The position numbers and the translations under genes are program-made. From the NCBI GenBank assembly GCA_015067485.1, contig SVMJ01000001.1:1-64000 (forward strand): DNA of 64,000 nt. Direction: 5' to 3'. Source of the stretch: Oscillospiraceae bacterium. Its GTDB lineage: Bacteria; Bacillota; Clostridia; Oscillospirales; JAAYXM01. Shown here piece after piece: positions 54,819 through 63,344 of this stretch (position 1 is the stretch's first letter; each line of letters starts with the position of its first letter). The notes beneath the pieces were generated by a model. It was given only the letters and a program-made list of their open reading frames with translations. It searched no databases and was not told the DNA's origin.

Positions 54819-56126
54819 TTATGCGCCCAAAACCATCGAGAAGTTTTCGAGTGCGACGACGAGTTCCTTTAAGAATCTTGCAACCGGCGCACCGTCGAGT
54901 GCTCTGTGGTCGAAGGTCAGAGAGAGTCCCATTGCCGGATAGGTCTTGATTTCGCCGTTTACTTCACGCACACGGGTAGTGGTTGCGCAAACGCCAAGGA
55001 TCGCGACCTGCGGCGGATTGATGATCGGAGTGAAGCTTTCCACGCCCATACTGCCAAGGTTGGAAACGGTGAAGGTGCCGCCCTTGAGCAGGTCAGGGCT
55101 ACAAGCACCATTGCGGCACATACCGCAAACGGATTTTGCTTGGTTGGAAATTTCCTTGAGGGACATCTTGTTTGCGTTGAAGATGGTCGGAACCATCAGT
55201 CCGCGTTCGGTATCGGTCGCAACGCCGAGATGGACGTTCTTAAAGAGAAGCATCTTATCATCGTAATAATGCGCGTTGAATTCCGGATTGTTCATCAAAA
55301 CGCGGGAAACCGCAAACAAAATCATGTCATTGATGGTAACTTTGTCCATGCCGTATGCTTCACCCTGTGCTTTGAGCAGTTTGCGATAATTGAGAATCGC
55401 AGTTGCATCAAAGGTGGTGTTGAAGGTAAGCTGTGCCATGTTGGACAGCGAGTTGTGCATGGATTTTGCAATGACCTTGCGGATGTTGGAGTGCTTGACT
55501 TCTTCATAATCCAATCCGTTGTCAACAGGTGCAACAACAGCTGCCGGAGCACTTGCAAGGTCTGCAGTGGAAACGCGACCACCGATGCCGGTGCCGGAAA
55601 CTGCATCTGCGCCCTGTGCCGCATAAGTAGTGCACTTTCCTTCTGCGATCAGCTTTTCAATGTCACGTTCAATCACGCGACCATTCGGTCCGGTCGCTTC
55701 TACCAGATTCAGATTTGCACAAGATCTTTCCGCCAGGTTCTTTGCACGCGGGGATATCTTCATTTCCGAACCCGCAGTTGCAGTAACGGTTGCAGTTACA
55801 ACAGGTGCCGCAACAGTTTCAGCAGGCTTTTCTTCTACTGCTTCCGCAGCTTCCGCGCCTTCCGGGCGGAATGCGCTGACGTCTTCCCCTTCGTCGCCGA
55901 TGACACAGACGTTCAAGAGACACGGAACATCGTCGCCTTCTTCGAAGAAGATTTCAAGAAGCGTACCACCGACCTTTGCAGTTTCTTCAAAACTTGCTTT
56001 GTCGGTTTCATAGGAGAACAGAACATCACCGATTTCGACTTTGTCGCCTTTCTTCTTGTTCCATTCCGCAATGATACAACTTTCAACAGACTGACCCTGA
56101 CGGGGCATAATTACCGGTGTTGCCAT
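54819..56126 (-). CDS. Dihydrolipoamide acyltransferase (E2)
   Basis: 435 residues. One N-terminal lipoyl domain (residues 1-77) with the lipoylated Lys43 in YETDKASFE, followed by an alanine/proline/glutamate-rich linker (~80-115), a peripheral subunit-binding domain (SPRAKNLAERSCANLNLVEATGPNGRV) and the catalytic domain with LTFDHRALDGAPVARFL (HxxxDG). It transfers the acyl group made by E1 to CoA. The lipoyl domain requires a lipoate ligase or synthase, which are not in the window. Long alignments of the linker are low complexity. Confidence 0.92.
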   Translation of the reverse strand: MATPVIMPRQGQSVESCIIAEWNKKKGDKVEIGDVLFSYETDKASFEETAKVGGTLLEIFFEEGDDVPCLLNVCVIGDEGEDVSAFRPEGAEAAEAVEEKPAETVAAPVVTATVTATAGSEMKISPRAKNLAERSCANLNLVEATGPNGRVIERDIEKLIAEGKCTTYAAQGADAVSGTGIGGRVSTADLASAPAAVVAPVDNGLDYEEVKHSNIRKVIAKSMHNSLSNMAQLTFNTTFDATAILNYRKLLKAQGEAYGMDKVTINDMILFAVSRVLMNNPEFNAHYYDDKMLLFKNVHLGVATDTERGLMVPTIFNANKMSLKEISNQAKSVCGMCRNGACSPDLLKGGTFTVSNLGSMGVESFTPIINPPQVAILGVCATTTRVREVNGEIKTYPAMGLSLTFDHRALDGAPVARFLKELVVALENFSMVLGA

Positions 56127-56148
56127 TCTAAATTACCACCTTTCCTAT

Positions 56149-57402
56149 TTATCGGTTTGCAAGCAGATACTGTTCTGCTTCTGCACACCACAACCCGTTA
56201 TTACGGGAAACGATTTCATCGAGTGCTTTGAAGAACGGATCGCTCTCGCCGAGTGCTTTGAAGTCAGCAATCGCGGTGAGCGGCATATCCACATGCGTAT
56301 AAATCAGTTTCTTGCCACCCTTGATGTTCGGCAGATTCAGCGTTGCTTCCGCAGCACTGTCGATACCGCCGACGTGTGTGATCATAACAGACGGATTGAG
56401 TTTCCCGTCTTTGATCATATCAAGAGATTCGATCATGTCCGCAGTGCTGCCACCGGTGGTCCCGATGATGTGCGTTGCGCTGTAATGGACATTGTAAAAG
56501 TTGACGCTTGCGGAGAATGCATGATCGGTCGGACCTGCAAAGAAGTTCATACAACCGTCATGTGCCAAAACCTGATCACCAAGTTCCACAACAGGCTTGA
56601 CCGGTGCCATGATGAACACGTCGTCATAACCTGCGCCACCCGTGAGACCCATCAGATATTCGCACGGATTTTCGAGCGTTGCGGTATTGACGTAAATCAA
56701 TTCAACCCCGTTATTTTTTGCATCTTCCACGGTGAGCACTTCTGCCGCGCGAGCAAGACGTGCATCGTCAATATCGGTAACCACCATACGCTTCGGCTTA
56801 CGGTCGCAATGTACCGCATAGTCGACTGCACCGAGACCCATCGGACCTGCACCTGCCATCAGGATCAGGTTTCCGCCTTCGCGAATGCCCATGATGTGTT
56901 CGGGAGAACTCGGGTTGGTGTGATAGAACGCATGGTACGCGCCGACGATGCAGGACATGGGTTCTGCCAAAGAACCGTAGAAGTATGCATCGCCTTCATA
57001 ATCGAGCAGGCAGTTCTGAATCATAACTTCTGCCGGGAGGATCACATAAGTAGCGCAACCACCACAGTATGCGTAAGAATAACCCGGCGCTTCCGGACCA
57101 CCCTTATAGTTGATCGCAGGCTGAATGGAGAACTTCTGTCCGGCAGCAAACTGATTCTTCCAGTTTTCGCCTACTTCAACGATCTTACCGCAGAATTCAT
57201 GACCGATGATGATCGGATTTTCCGCAACGTTGTCGGGAACACGCTTGTGTTCGCCACCCTGAACCGCCGCTTTGTAACTGGACATACAAATACTGTCGGT
57301 TACGATTTCAGCCAGGATTTCATCCGGACCGATTGCGGGAAGTTCAAACGACTCCAAACGCATATCATTTTTTCCGTAAAGACGTACTGCTTTTGTCTGC
57401 AT
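56149..57402 (-). CDS. sorE: L-sorbose-1-phosphate reductase-like zinc dehydrogenase
   Basis: 417 residues, larger than usual medium-chain alcohol dehydrogenases (~350) and close to SorE. The catalytic domain has SICMSSYKAAVQGG and IGHEFCGKIVEVGENW; the NAD motif is MAGAGPMGLGAVDYAV. The aromatic GGPEAPGYSYAYCGGCATY insert is a feature of this subfamily. SorE of enteric bacteria reduces sorbose-1-phosphate to glucitol-6-phosphate. Here it is the first structural gene behind a DeoR regulator and is joined to a 2-oxoacid dehydrogenase complex, which differs from the sor operon, so the substrate should be treated as unknown within sugar phosphates. Confidence 0.75.
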   Translation of the reverse strand: MQTKAVRLYGKNDMRLESFELPAIGPDEILAEIVTDSICMSSYKAAVQGGEHKRVPDNVAENPIIIGHEFCGKIVEVGENWKNQFAAGQKFSIQPAINYKGGPEAPGYSYAYCGGCATYVILPAEVMIQNCLLDYEGDAYFYGSLAEPMSCIVGAYHAFYHTNPSSPEHIMGIREGGNLILMAGAGPMGLGAVDYAVHCDRKPKRMVVTDIDDARLARAAEVLTVEDAKNNGVELIYVNTATLENPCEYLMGLTGGAGYDDVFIMAPVKPVVELGDQVLAHDGCMNFFAGPTDHAFSASVNFYNVHYSATHIIGTTGGSTADMIESLDMIKDGKLNPSVMITHVGGIDSAAEATLNLPNIKGGKKLIYTHVDMPLTAIADFKALGESDPFFKALDEIVSRNNGLWCAEAEQYLLANR

Positions 57403-57446
57403 AATGACACCTCTTTCTATTTGTTTGAAACGAACATTTCTGTTCC

Positions 57447-58208
57447 TTATACGACTTTGACACCAAGGTTTGTGAAATACTCACGCATTTCCTGTGGGAA
57501 TGCGCTATCGCAAACCAAAACGTCGATCTCATCCGCCTGCGCAAAGGTATACGGCATGGAAAGCCCGATTTTGGTGCTATCCATTAAGAGAATTTTTTGT
57601 TTTGCTTTTTTGAGAACCATGCGTTTCAATTCGCAATCATTGACTCCGCCGCAAGAGAACCCGGATTCGACCGAAAAGGCGGTGGATGCAATGAACGCTT
57701 GGTCGATATTGAGCCGTTCAATACACGAAAGTGCTTGCGGTCCCGAAACAGAAATACTGTTCCGACTGGCTTCCCCGCCGATGAGATTCAGCGTGGTCTG
57801 ATCCAAGCGCAGAAGCTCCAACGCGATGTTGATGCCGCTTGTGGAAATGAGCAAGCGCTTATTCGGCATACGCTCGGCAAGCGCCATTGTAGTACTGCCT
57901 GAGTCTAAATAAATGGACGTATGCTCTTTGACCATTTCTGCCGCCTTTTCACCGATTTCGCGTTTCTTTTCGGTGTTAAGCGAAAGACGTCTGGAAAACA
58001 CATCTTCCACCAAGCGGTTGATCGACTTGACCGACTTCGCACCACCGTGGATTCGGATGATGCTTCCTTCCTGCTCCAACGCTTCCAGATCACGGCGAAT
58101 CGTCATCTCGGAAACATCCGGAACCAAGTCTTTTAATTCACCCAAGAACACTTCGTGTTTGCGCTGAATATAATCGTTAATTTGTTGTCTTCTTACATTC
58201 ATTGCCAC
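57447..58208 (-). CDS. DeoR/GlpR family transcriptional regulator
   Basis: 253 residues. The N-terminal helix-turn-helix (DLVPDVSEMTIRRDLEALEQEGSIIRIHGGA) is typical of the DeoR family, and the C-terminal DeoRC effector domain includes IYLDSGSTTMALAERM, the sugar-phosphate binding loop, and FIASTAFSVESGFSCGGVNDCELKRM. Members usually sense a phosphorylated sugar and repress their own operon. It heads the sorE-E2-E3-E1-mtlD operon and probably controls it from the promoter at 58263. Confidence 0.88.
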   Translation of the reverse strand: MAMNVRRQQINDYIQRKHEVFLGELKDLVPDVSEMTIRRDLEALEQEGSIIRIHGGAKSVKSINRLVEDVFSRRLSLNTEKKREIGEKAAEMVKEHTSIYLDSGSTTMALAERMPNKRLLISTSGINIALELLRLDQTTLNLIGGEASRNSISVSGPQALSCIERLNIDQAFIASTAFSVESGFSCGGVNDCELKRMVLKKAKQKILLMDSTKIGLSMPYTFAQADEIDVLVCDSAFPQEMREYFTNLGVKVV

Positions 58209-58262
58209 ACCTCCGTGTGCGAAATTAACAAAAATAAGTAAATTTCAAACACATGTAAACAT

Positions 58263-58291
58263 AGTGTACCATTCTTTTCTAAAAATTGCAA
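58263..58291 (-). promoter_or_regulatory. Promoter of the deoR-sorE-2-oxoacid dehydrogenase operon
   Basis: Minus strand TTGCAA, 17-nt spacer, TACACT. The stretch downstream of the -10 (tatgtttacatgtgtttgaaa) has an imperfect repeat of gttt and could hold the DeoR operator. Confidence 0.55.
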
Positions 58292-58386
58292 GTGATAAAA
58301 CACAGAAAAATTCTCTTTTTCTTGGAACTTTTTACAGATTTTCCCGTCTACCCAAATAGAGATAGAATTTTCGGGAGGGTGTTCCT

Positions 58387-59001
58387 ATGAAAAAGATACG
58401 AGTTATGATCGGCTTATTGTGTGCTGTTGTTCTACTGGTGTCCTTTGGACTAGTTGATTATATCTTGAATTTGAAATCAGCCGATGATTTTCTTCCTGAA
58501 ACTGAACCCGCTGAAACGATCCCCCAAAATACAACCTTAAAAGAACCGCCTACACTGACTGTGGGCTGCGGCTTGAAAGAAGCGAACGCCCTGCGTGGAA
58601 CAACTTCTTGGACGTATCAAAATGCAGATGGAACAGTGACGGGAATTGAAGCGGACGGCATGCATCCGTTACAAGCCAAAAAGCATATGCCATCAATCCC
58701 ACTCAAAAACAGAACTATCGAGTCAAGGCTTGATGCACATTTATTTTGGAGCATATCTCCCGACGATGTTGCAGTCCGTTGTTGGCACGAAACAGACTGG
58801 GGAGAACCAGGTGCTGAAAGCGAAGAAATCCCGGTAAATATTCTTATGGTTGACTCCAATATTGAAACCGCACCAATTTTTTGTATTCCGCTAAAAAACG
58901 GAAACTACATTTATGAGATTATCGCCGAATGGAATCGAGAAACGTATCACGGGAGAACCCACTACAGTTTTTATACTGTTCAACCATCAAGCGTCAAATG
59001 A
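58387..59001 (+). CDS. Membrane-anchored extracytoplasmic protein, unknown function
   Basis: 204 residues. One hydrophobic N-terminal segment (VMIGLLCAVVLLVSFGLVDYI) without a lipobox, so it is a signal anchor. An acidic/proline linker follows, then a domain with TVGCGLKEANALRGTTSWTYQN, DGTVTGIEADGMHPLQAKK and IYEIIAEWNRETYHGRTHYSFYTV. I have seen this combination in uncharacterised Clostridia secreted proteins but cannot name a function. It stands alone with a gggagggtg binding site. The final beta strands resemble those of Ig-like domains. Confidence 0.72.
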   Translation: MKKIRVMIGLLCAVVLLVSFGLVDYILNLKSADDFLPETEPAETIPQNTTLKEPPTLTVGCGLKEANALRGTTSWTYQNADGTVTGIEADGMHPLQAKKHMPSIPLKNRTIESRLDAHLFWSISPDDVAVRCWHETDWGEPGAESEEIPVNILMVDSNIETAPIFCIPLKNGNYIYEIIAEWNRETYHGRTHYSFYTVQPSSVK

Positions 59002-59014
59002 TATTGATATGTAA

Positions 59015-59044
59015 AAAGAGCGATTGAATCATCAATCGCTCTTT
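59015..59044. terminator. Bidirectional terminator at 59 kb
   Basis: aaagagcgattga pairs perfectly with tcaatcgctcttt around atca; serves the converging genes on both sides. Confidence 0.85.
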
Positions 59045-59052
59045 AATATTGA

Positions 59053-59511
59053 TTAGTTTCTTGCACGGTGTTTCCCCCACCAATAGCCGCAAGCAAAAAC
59101 AAGCATCATGAATACGACAGCAAATATTTGCATAGAAAGCATGATGGTATAAGTTTGAGATCCAAATGCGGTGATAATCCAGCCAAACAAATATGTGGGA
59201 ACCGATGCAGAAAAATATTGAGACAGTGCGGCAAGCACAAGGTTTCTTGTGTCAGCCGTATGAAACCAAAACTGCCATATGTAAATGAGAAGTGAGAGTA
59301 TCCCGGTCGCATTTGCAATCAAAATCGAAGCAAACACATTCCAGCCACTCTGTGCAAACTTTTTCCCAAGATAAAACCAAAAAATCGTGGTTGCAATGGG
59401 AAGAAGTGTGAAACTCGCACTTCCGATGACGGGTACCATGATAGAGAAATTGATCAAACACCCGATTAAGAACGGAATGAATGTCAAAAGTACCAATACA
59501 CTTCTCTTCAT
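59053..59511 (-). CDS. Four-helix membrane protein, unknown function
   Basis: 152 residues with four predicted membrane helices (SVLVLLTFIPFLIGCLINFSI, LLPIATTIFWFYLGKKF, FASILIANATGILSLLIYIWQFW, IMLSMQIFAVVFMMLVFACGYWWG) and a short basic tail. I do not recognise a family. It starts 9 nt after the small lipoprotein gene and ends next to a terminator, so it is the last gene of the rarA transcript. Confidence 0.65.
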   Translation of the reverse strand: MKRSVLVLLTFIPFLIGCLINFSIMVPVIGSASFTLLPIATTIFWFYLGKKFAQSGWNVFASILIANATGILSLLIYIWQFWFHTADTRNLVLAALSQYFSASVPTYLFGWIITAFGSQTYTIMLSMQIFAVVFMMLVFACGYWWGKHRARN

Positions 59512-59520
59512 ACGTATCTC

Positions 59521-59805
59521 CTATTCAACCGCTACGATCACTTTCAAACTCTGTCCTTCTTTTTCCTCATAGGAAATCGTGATCTGCTCTGCAGTTTCTT
59601 CTGCGATACTGAGTTTTTCCGCTACCTCATCGTCAAAAAAGAGAAAGGACTGCACACTACCGTCTTCCAAAATCACTTCCACCGTGCGATTGTCGATCAA
59701 ACCCGTCACCGTAGCACCTATCTGCTCATATGTCGGAGCTTGATACACACGGCATCCACACAAACAAAGAAGCATCAAAGAAATTGCTAAGATTTTTTTC
59801 TTCAT
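59521..59805 (-). CDS. Small lipoprotein, unknown function
   Basis: 94 residues from ATG at 59805 (aaggagag upstream), not the longer ORF start at 59904, which lies within rarA. The signal peptide ends LLCLCGC, so a Cys near residue 18 is probably lipidated (two nearby Cys make the exact position uncertain). The mature part (GATVTGLIDNRTVEVILEDGSVQSFLFFDDEVAEKL) looks like one small beta-rich domain. It starts 1 nt after the rarA stop, hence cotranscription. Confidence 0.68.
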   Translation of the reverse strand: MKKKILAISLMLLCLCGCRVYQAPTYEQIGATVTGLIDNRTVEVILEDGSVQSFLFFDDEVAEKLSIAEETAEQITISYEEKEGQSLKVIVAVE

Positions 59806-59806
59806 C

Positions 59807-61054
59807 TTATTTCTCTCCTTTCTTAACTGTGTCCCAATATTGTTTTGTGGTTTGTTCCACTTTATTCGCGCCATATTCGTAATATGTACTATCCCGCAGT
59901 TCATCCGGAAGATACTGTTGCGCGACCCAATGATTCGGAAAACTGTGCGGATACTGGTAGGTCAGTCCGCGCCCCAATTTCTTTGCCCCTTCATAGTGTG
60001 CATCTTTGAGATGCTTTGGAATCTCCCCGGTCTTCCCCGCGCGCAGATCGGAAATCGCCGCATCAATCGCGCAAATGGCCGAGTTTGACTTTGGCGCAGT
60101 CGCAAGCAGGATGACCGCTTCTGCAAGCGGAATGCGTGCTTCGGGAAGTCCCAGTTGAAATGCGCTGTCCACGCACGCTTTTACGATTGCAATCGCTTGT
60201 GGATACGCAAGCCCCACATCTTCGCTTGCCACCACCAAAATTCTGCGGCACGCGCTTGCAAGGTCTCCACCTTCCAACAGTCGCGCCAAATAATGGACCG
60301 CAGCATCGGGATCGGAACCTCGAATGGATTTTTGAAGTGCAGACATTACGTCATAATGTGCGTCCCCGTCGCGGTCGTATCTCATAGCACTTTTTTGCGC
60401 GACCAAAAGAGCATCATCCAGGGTAACGTTTTTGTTTTCCGCCGCATGGCAAAGCAATTCCACCGCATTGAGTGCTTTCCTGACATCACCGCCGCAAGTG
60501 CTTGCAATGTGTTCTGCAACCGTATCTTCATATTGAATTTCCGGATCACAGAGTGAAAAACCGCGTTTGATCGCAGGTAAAACATCTTTTGCGGAAAGTG
60601 CTTGGAATTCAAACACGGTAGATCGCGACAAAATTGCGCTGTACACATAGAAATACGGGTTCTCAGTGGTCGCGGCAATCAGCGTGATCTTACCGTTTTC
60701 GATAAACTCAAGAAGAGATTGCTGTTGCTTTTTATTGAAGTACTGAATCTCATCCAAATAGAGCAACACACCACTCGGCGCCATGAACGTATCAAGCTCG
60801 GCAATGATGTCTTTGATATCCGAAATGGAGGCATTGGTGGCATTGAGTTTATAAAGTTTTCGGTTGGTTTGTTTTGCAATCAGGTTTGCAATGGTGGTTT
60901 TGCCCGAACCGCTTGGCCCGTAAAACACCATATTGGGAATCTCGCCCGACTCAATGATACGGCGCAAAATTCCACGTTCACCCAAGATATGTCCCTGCCC
61001 CACCACTTCTTCCAATGTCGTGGGACGGATACGGTCGGCCAACGGTTGGTACAT
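59807..61054 (-). CDS. rarA: Replication-associated recombination protein RarA
   Basis: 415 residues. The AAA+ core has Walker A YGPSGSGKTTIANLIA (~45-60), Walker B LLYLDEIQYFNK, sensor 1 IAATTENPYFYV and the arginine finger ILSRS. The C-terminal tetramer domain contains GSDPDAAVHYLARLLEGGD and ASEDVGLAYPQA. RarA/MgsA acts at stalled replication forks. The gene starts 84 nt after glyA, just beyond its terminator hairpin, and no clear separate promoter was identified. Confidence 0.95.
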   Translation of the reverse strand: MYQPLADRIRPTTLEEVVGQGHILGERGILRRIIESGEIPNMVFYGPSGSGKTTIANLIAKQTNRKLYKLNATNASISDIKDIIAELDTFMAPSGVLLYLDEIQYFNKKQQQSLLEFIENGKITLIAATTENPYFYVYSAILSRSTVFEFQALSAKDVLPAIKRGFSLCDPEIQYEDTVAEHIASTCGGDVRKALNAVELLCHAAENKNVTLDDALLVAQKSAMRYDRDGDAHYDVMSALQKSIRGSDPDAAVHYLARLLEGGDLASACRRILVVASEDVGLAYPQAIAIVKACVDSAFQLGLPEARIPLAEAVILLATAPKSNSAICAIDAAISDLRAGKTGEIPKHLKDAHYEGAKKLGRGLTYQYPHSFPNHWVAQQYLPDELRDSTYYEYGANKVEQTTKQYWDTVKKGEK

Positions 61055-61077
61055 ACACTCACCTCAAGAGAAAAAAG

Positions 61078-61125
61078 ACGGGCAAGCGCAACCCACCCCA
61101 CGAAGGGTGTGGGGCGTTTGCCCGT
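61078..61125 (-). terminator. Terminator of glyA
   Basis: Minus strand: acgggcaa/ttgcccgt outer stem with an inner cccc/gggg stem, then cttttttct. The stem is large and GC-rich. It lies between the glyA stop and the rarA start codon, so rarA would be expressed by read-through or a nearby promoter. Confidence 0.8.
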
Positions 61126-61138
61126 TTCATTTAGGAAA

Positions 61139-62383
61139 TTATTCGTAGAGCGGATACTTGTCGCACAAGGTGTTGACACATTCACGAATGTAGTCCGCCT
61201 TGGTGTCGAAGCTGGTAGCAGTCAAATGGATCAAGCGTGCAATTTCTGCCATATCGGATTCGTTAAATCCACGGCTGGTTGCCGCCGGAGTACCGATACG
61301 GACACCACTGGTAACAAACGGACTCTGCGGATCGTTCGGGATGGTGTTCTTATTCACGGTGATTTGAACTTCATCCAAACGCTTTTCGAGTTCCTTACCG
61401 GTCAGGTCAAACTTACGCAAGTCGACCAGCATCAAGTGGTTGTCGGTGCCATCGGAAACCAAATCAAAACCACATGCCTGCAATGCGTTTGCAAGAGCGG
61501 CTGCATTGTTGACCACGCGCTGCTGGTATTCCTTAAAGCTCGGCTTCAATGCTTCGCCGAAGCAAACTGCCTTTGCCGCAATGATGTGCATGAGCGGACC
61601 GCCCATAGTGCCCGGGAAGACTGCTTTGTCGATTGCCTTCGCAAGTTCTGCCTTGCACATGATGATACCGCCGCGCGGACCACGCAGGGTCTTATGAGTG
61701 GTGGTGGTAACAACGTCTGCGTACGGAACCGGGCTCGGATGGAGTCCTGCTGCAACCAAGCCTGCGATATGTGCCATATCGACCATCAAGTATGCTCCGA
61801 CGCTGTGTGCGATTTCAGCCATACGCGGGAAGTCGATGATACGCGGATATGCAGAAGCACCTGCGATGATCATTTTCGGCTTGGTTTCTTCTGCGATCGC
61901 CTGCAACTTATCATAATCAATGCGATGGGTTTCAGGATCGACACCATAGGGCACGATGTTGTAGTAAGAACCGGAAATATTGACCGGGCTACCGTGGGTC
62001 AAGTGACCACCTTCGCTCAGGTTCATACCCAAAACGGTTTCACCCGGCTTGACCAGTGCAAAGTACACCGCCATATTTGCGGATGCACCACTGTGCGGCT
62101 GAACATTGACGTGTTCTGCGCCGAACAATGCTTTTGCACGTTCAATTGCCAAGTTTTCCACAACGTCAACACATTCGCAACCGCCATAATAGCGCTTGCC
62201 CGGAAGCCCTTCCGCGTACTTGTTGGTAAGTACGGTACCTGCAGCGGCAAGAACCGCCGGAGATACGAAGTTTTCGGATGCGATCAACTCAATATTGTGC
62301 TGCTGACGCTGATATTCAGCACGGACCGCTTCGCCGATTTCCGGATCAAAAGATGTCAGAAAATCCATACTTTCTTTAATCAT
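61139..62383 (-). CDS. glyA: Serine hydroxymethyltransferase
   Basis: 414 residues. The PLP lysine is in [14 protein letters not shown] (~K229), with [32 protein letters not shown] and [15 protein letters not shown] all conserved. It converts serine and tetrahydrofolate to glycine and 5,10-methylene-tetrahydrofolate. Next to it is folD, which acts on the same one-carbon unit, but glyA has its own promoter (62437-62465). Codon use is strongly biased, with a long aligned antisense ORF. Confidence 0.97.
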   Translation of the reverse strand: MIKESMDFLTSFDPEIGEAVRAEYQRQQHNIELIASENFVSPAVLAAAGTVLTNKYAEGLPGKRYYGGCECVDVVENLAIERAKALFGAEHVNVQPHSGASANMAVYFALVKPGETVLGMNLSEGGHLTHGSPVNISGSYYNIVPYGVDPETHRIDYDKLQAIAEETKPKMIIAGASAYPRIIDFPRMAEIAHSVGAYLMVDMAHIAGLVAAGLHPSPVPYADVVTTTTHKTLRGPRGGIIMCKAELAKAIDKAVFPGTMGGPLMHIIAAKAVCFGEALKPSFKEYQQRVVNNAAALANALQACGFDLVSDGTDNHLMLVDLRKFDLTGKELEKRLDEVQITVNKNTIPNDPQSPFVTSGVRIGTPAATSRGFNESDMAEIARLIHLTATSFDTKADYIRECVNTLCDKYPLYE

Positions 62384-62436
62384 GATTGTCTCTCCTTTTC
62401 ACACGCATCTACGTGTCACATCACAAAATATGTACC

Positions 62437-62465
62437 ATTATAACACACTTCTACGCAAGATACAA
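62437..62465 (-). promoter_or_regulatory. Promoter of glyA
   Basis: Minus strand TTGTAT, 17-nt spacer, TATAAT. The ~50-nt leader contains a small acacg/cgtgt hairpin; no glycine or other riboswitch fold is visible in the short space. Confidence 0.7.
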
Positions 62466-62482
62466 TGTTTTTCTGAAAATTC

Positions 62483-63340
62483 TTAAAGAGTGATATTGTT
62501 CTGAATGCAAGCAGCGCGCAAGGTGTTCTGCATCAACATGGTAATGGTCATCGGACCGACACCGCCCGGAACGGGTGTGATATAAGACGCAAGATCGACC
62601 ACATCGTCGAAATTGACATCGCCACGCAGTTTTCCTTCCGCGTTACGGTTGATACCGACATCAATGACAACTGCGCCGGGTTTCACCATATCGCGTGTAA
62701 CAAATTCGAGTTTACCAATCGCCGCAACCAAGATGTCTGCCTCACGGCAAATCGCCGCAAGATCTTTGGTGCGGGAATGGCAGACCGTAACGGTTGCATT
62801 TTCGTGGAGCAAGAGCATTGCCGCAGGTTTTCCAACGATATTGGAACGGCCGATGATGACCGCACGCTTTCCGGTCGGATCGATGTCATATTCTTTCAAA
62901 AGTTCCATGACACCTGCTGGAGTGCACGGAACGAATGCAAAATCACCTGTCATAATATGTCCGACATTTTCCGGATGGAATGCATCCACGTCTTTGAGCG
63001 GATGAATTGCACGGATGACATGGTCTTCGCAGATATGCTTCGGAAGCGGAAGTTGAACCAGGATGCCATTGATCTCATCACGACCGTTGAGCTTCTCAAT
63101 GAGTGCCAAAAGCTCTGCTTCGCTTGTTTCTTCGGGGAGCGCATACTTTTCGCTGTAATAGCCGCATTCCACGCATGCCTTTTCCTTATTCTTGACATAA
63201 GTCTGGCTTGCAGGGTCTTCACCCACAATGATAACTGCAAGCCCCGGGGTAACCCCTTTTTCCTTCAGAAGCGATACTTTCTCCAAAAACTCCTTGCGAA
63301 GTTTTGCAGATGTCGCCTTTCCGTCCATAATAACTGCCAT
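62483..63340 (-). CDS. folD: Bifunctional methylenetetrahydrofolate dehydrogenase/cyclohydrolase FolD
   Basis: 285 residues. The family signatures are present: [21 protein letters not shown] with the catalytic lysine, [14 protein letters not shown], and the NADP-binding [33 protein letters not shown] ends the protein. It oxidises 5,10-methylene-tetrahydrofolate and hydrolyses the product to 10-formyl-tetrahydrofolate, downstream of GlyA. It begins 4 nt after the lgt stop, suggesting one lgt-folD transcript. Confidence 0.96.
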   Translation of the reverse strand: MAVIMDGKATSAKLRKEFLEKVSLLKEKGVTPGLAVIIVGEDPASQTYVKNKEKACVECGYYSEKYALPEETSEAELLALIEKLNGRDEINGILVQLPLPKHICEDHVIRAIHPLKDVDAFHPENVGHIMTGDFAFVPCTPAGVMELLKEYDIDPTGKRAVIIGRSNIVGKPAAMLLLHENATVTVCHSRTKDLAAICREADILVAAIGKLEFVTRDMVKPGAVVIDVGINRNAEGKLRGDVNFDDVVDLASYITPVPGGVGPMTITMLMQNTLRAACIQNNITL

Positions 63341-63344
63341 TTCT

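Noticed and set aside
56293-57801. 502-residue plus-strand ORF opposite sorE and deoR
   Set aside because: Same shadow effect; no motifs and no start signals.
60602-62443. 613-residue plus-strand ORF opposite glyA and rarA
   Set aside because: Spans two well supported genes in their codon register and crosses a terminator hairpin.
62384-62482. Riboswitch before glyA
   Set aside because: The space between promoter and start codon is about 50 nt and shows only a small hairpin, too short for glycine or other aptamers.
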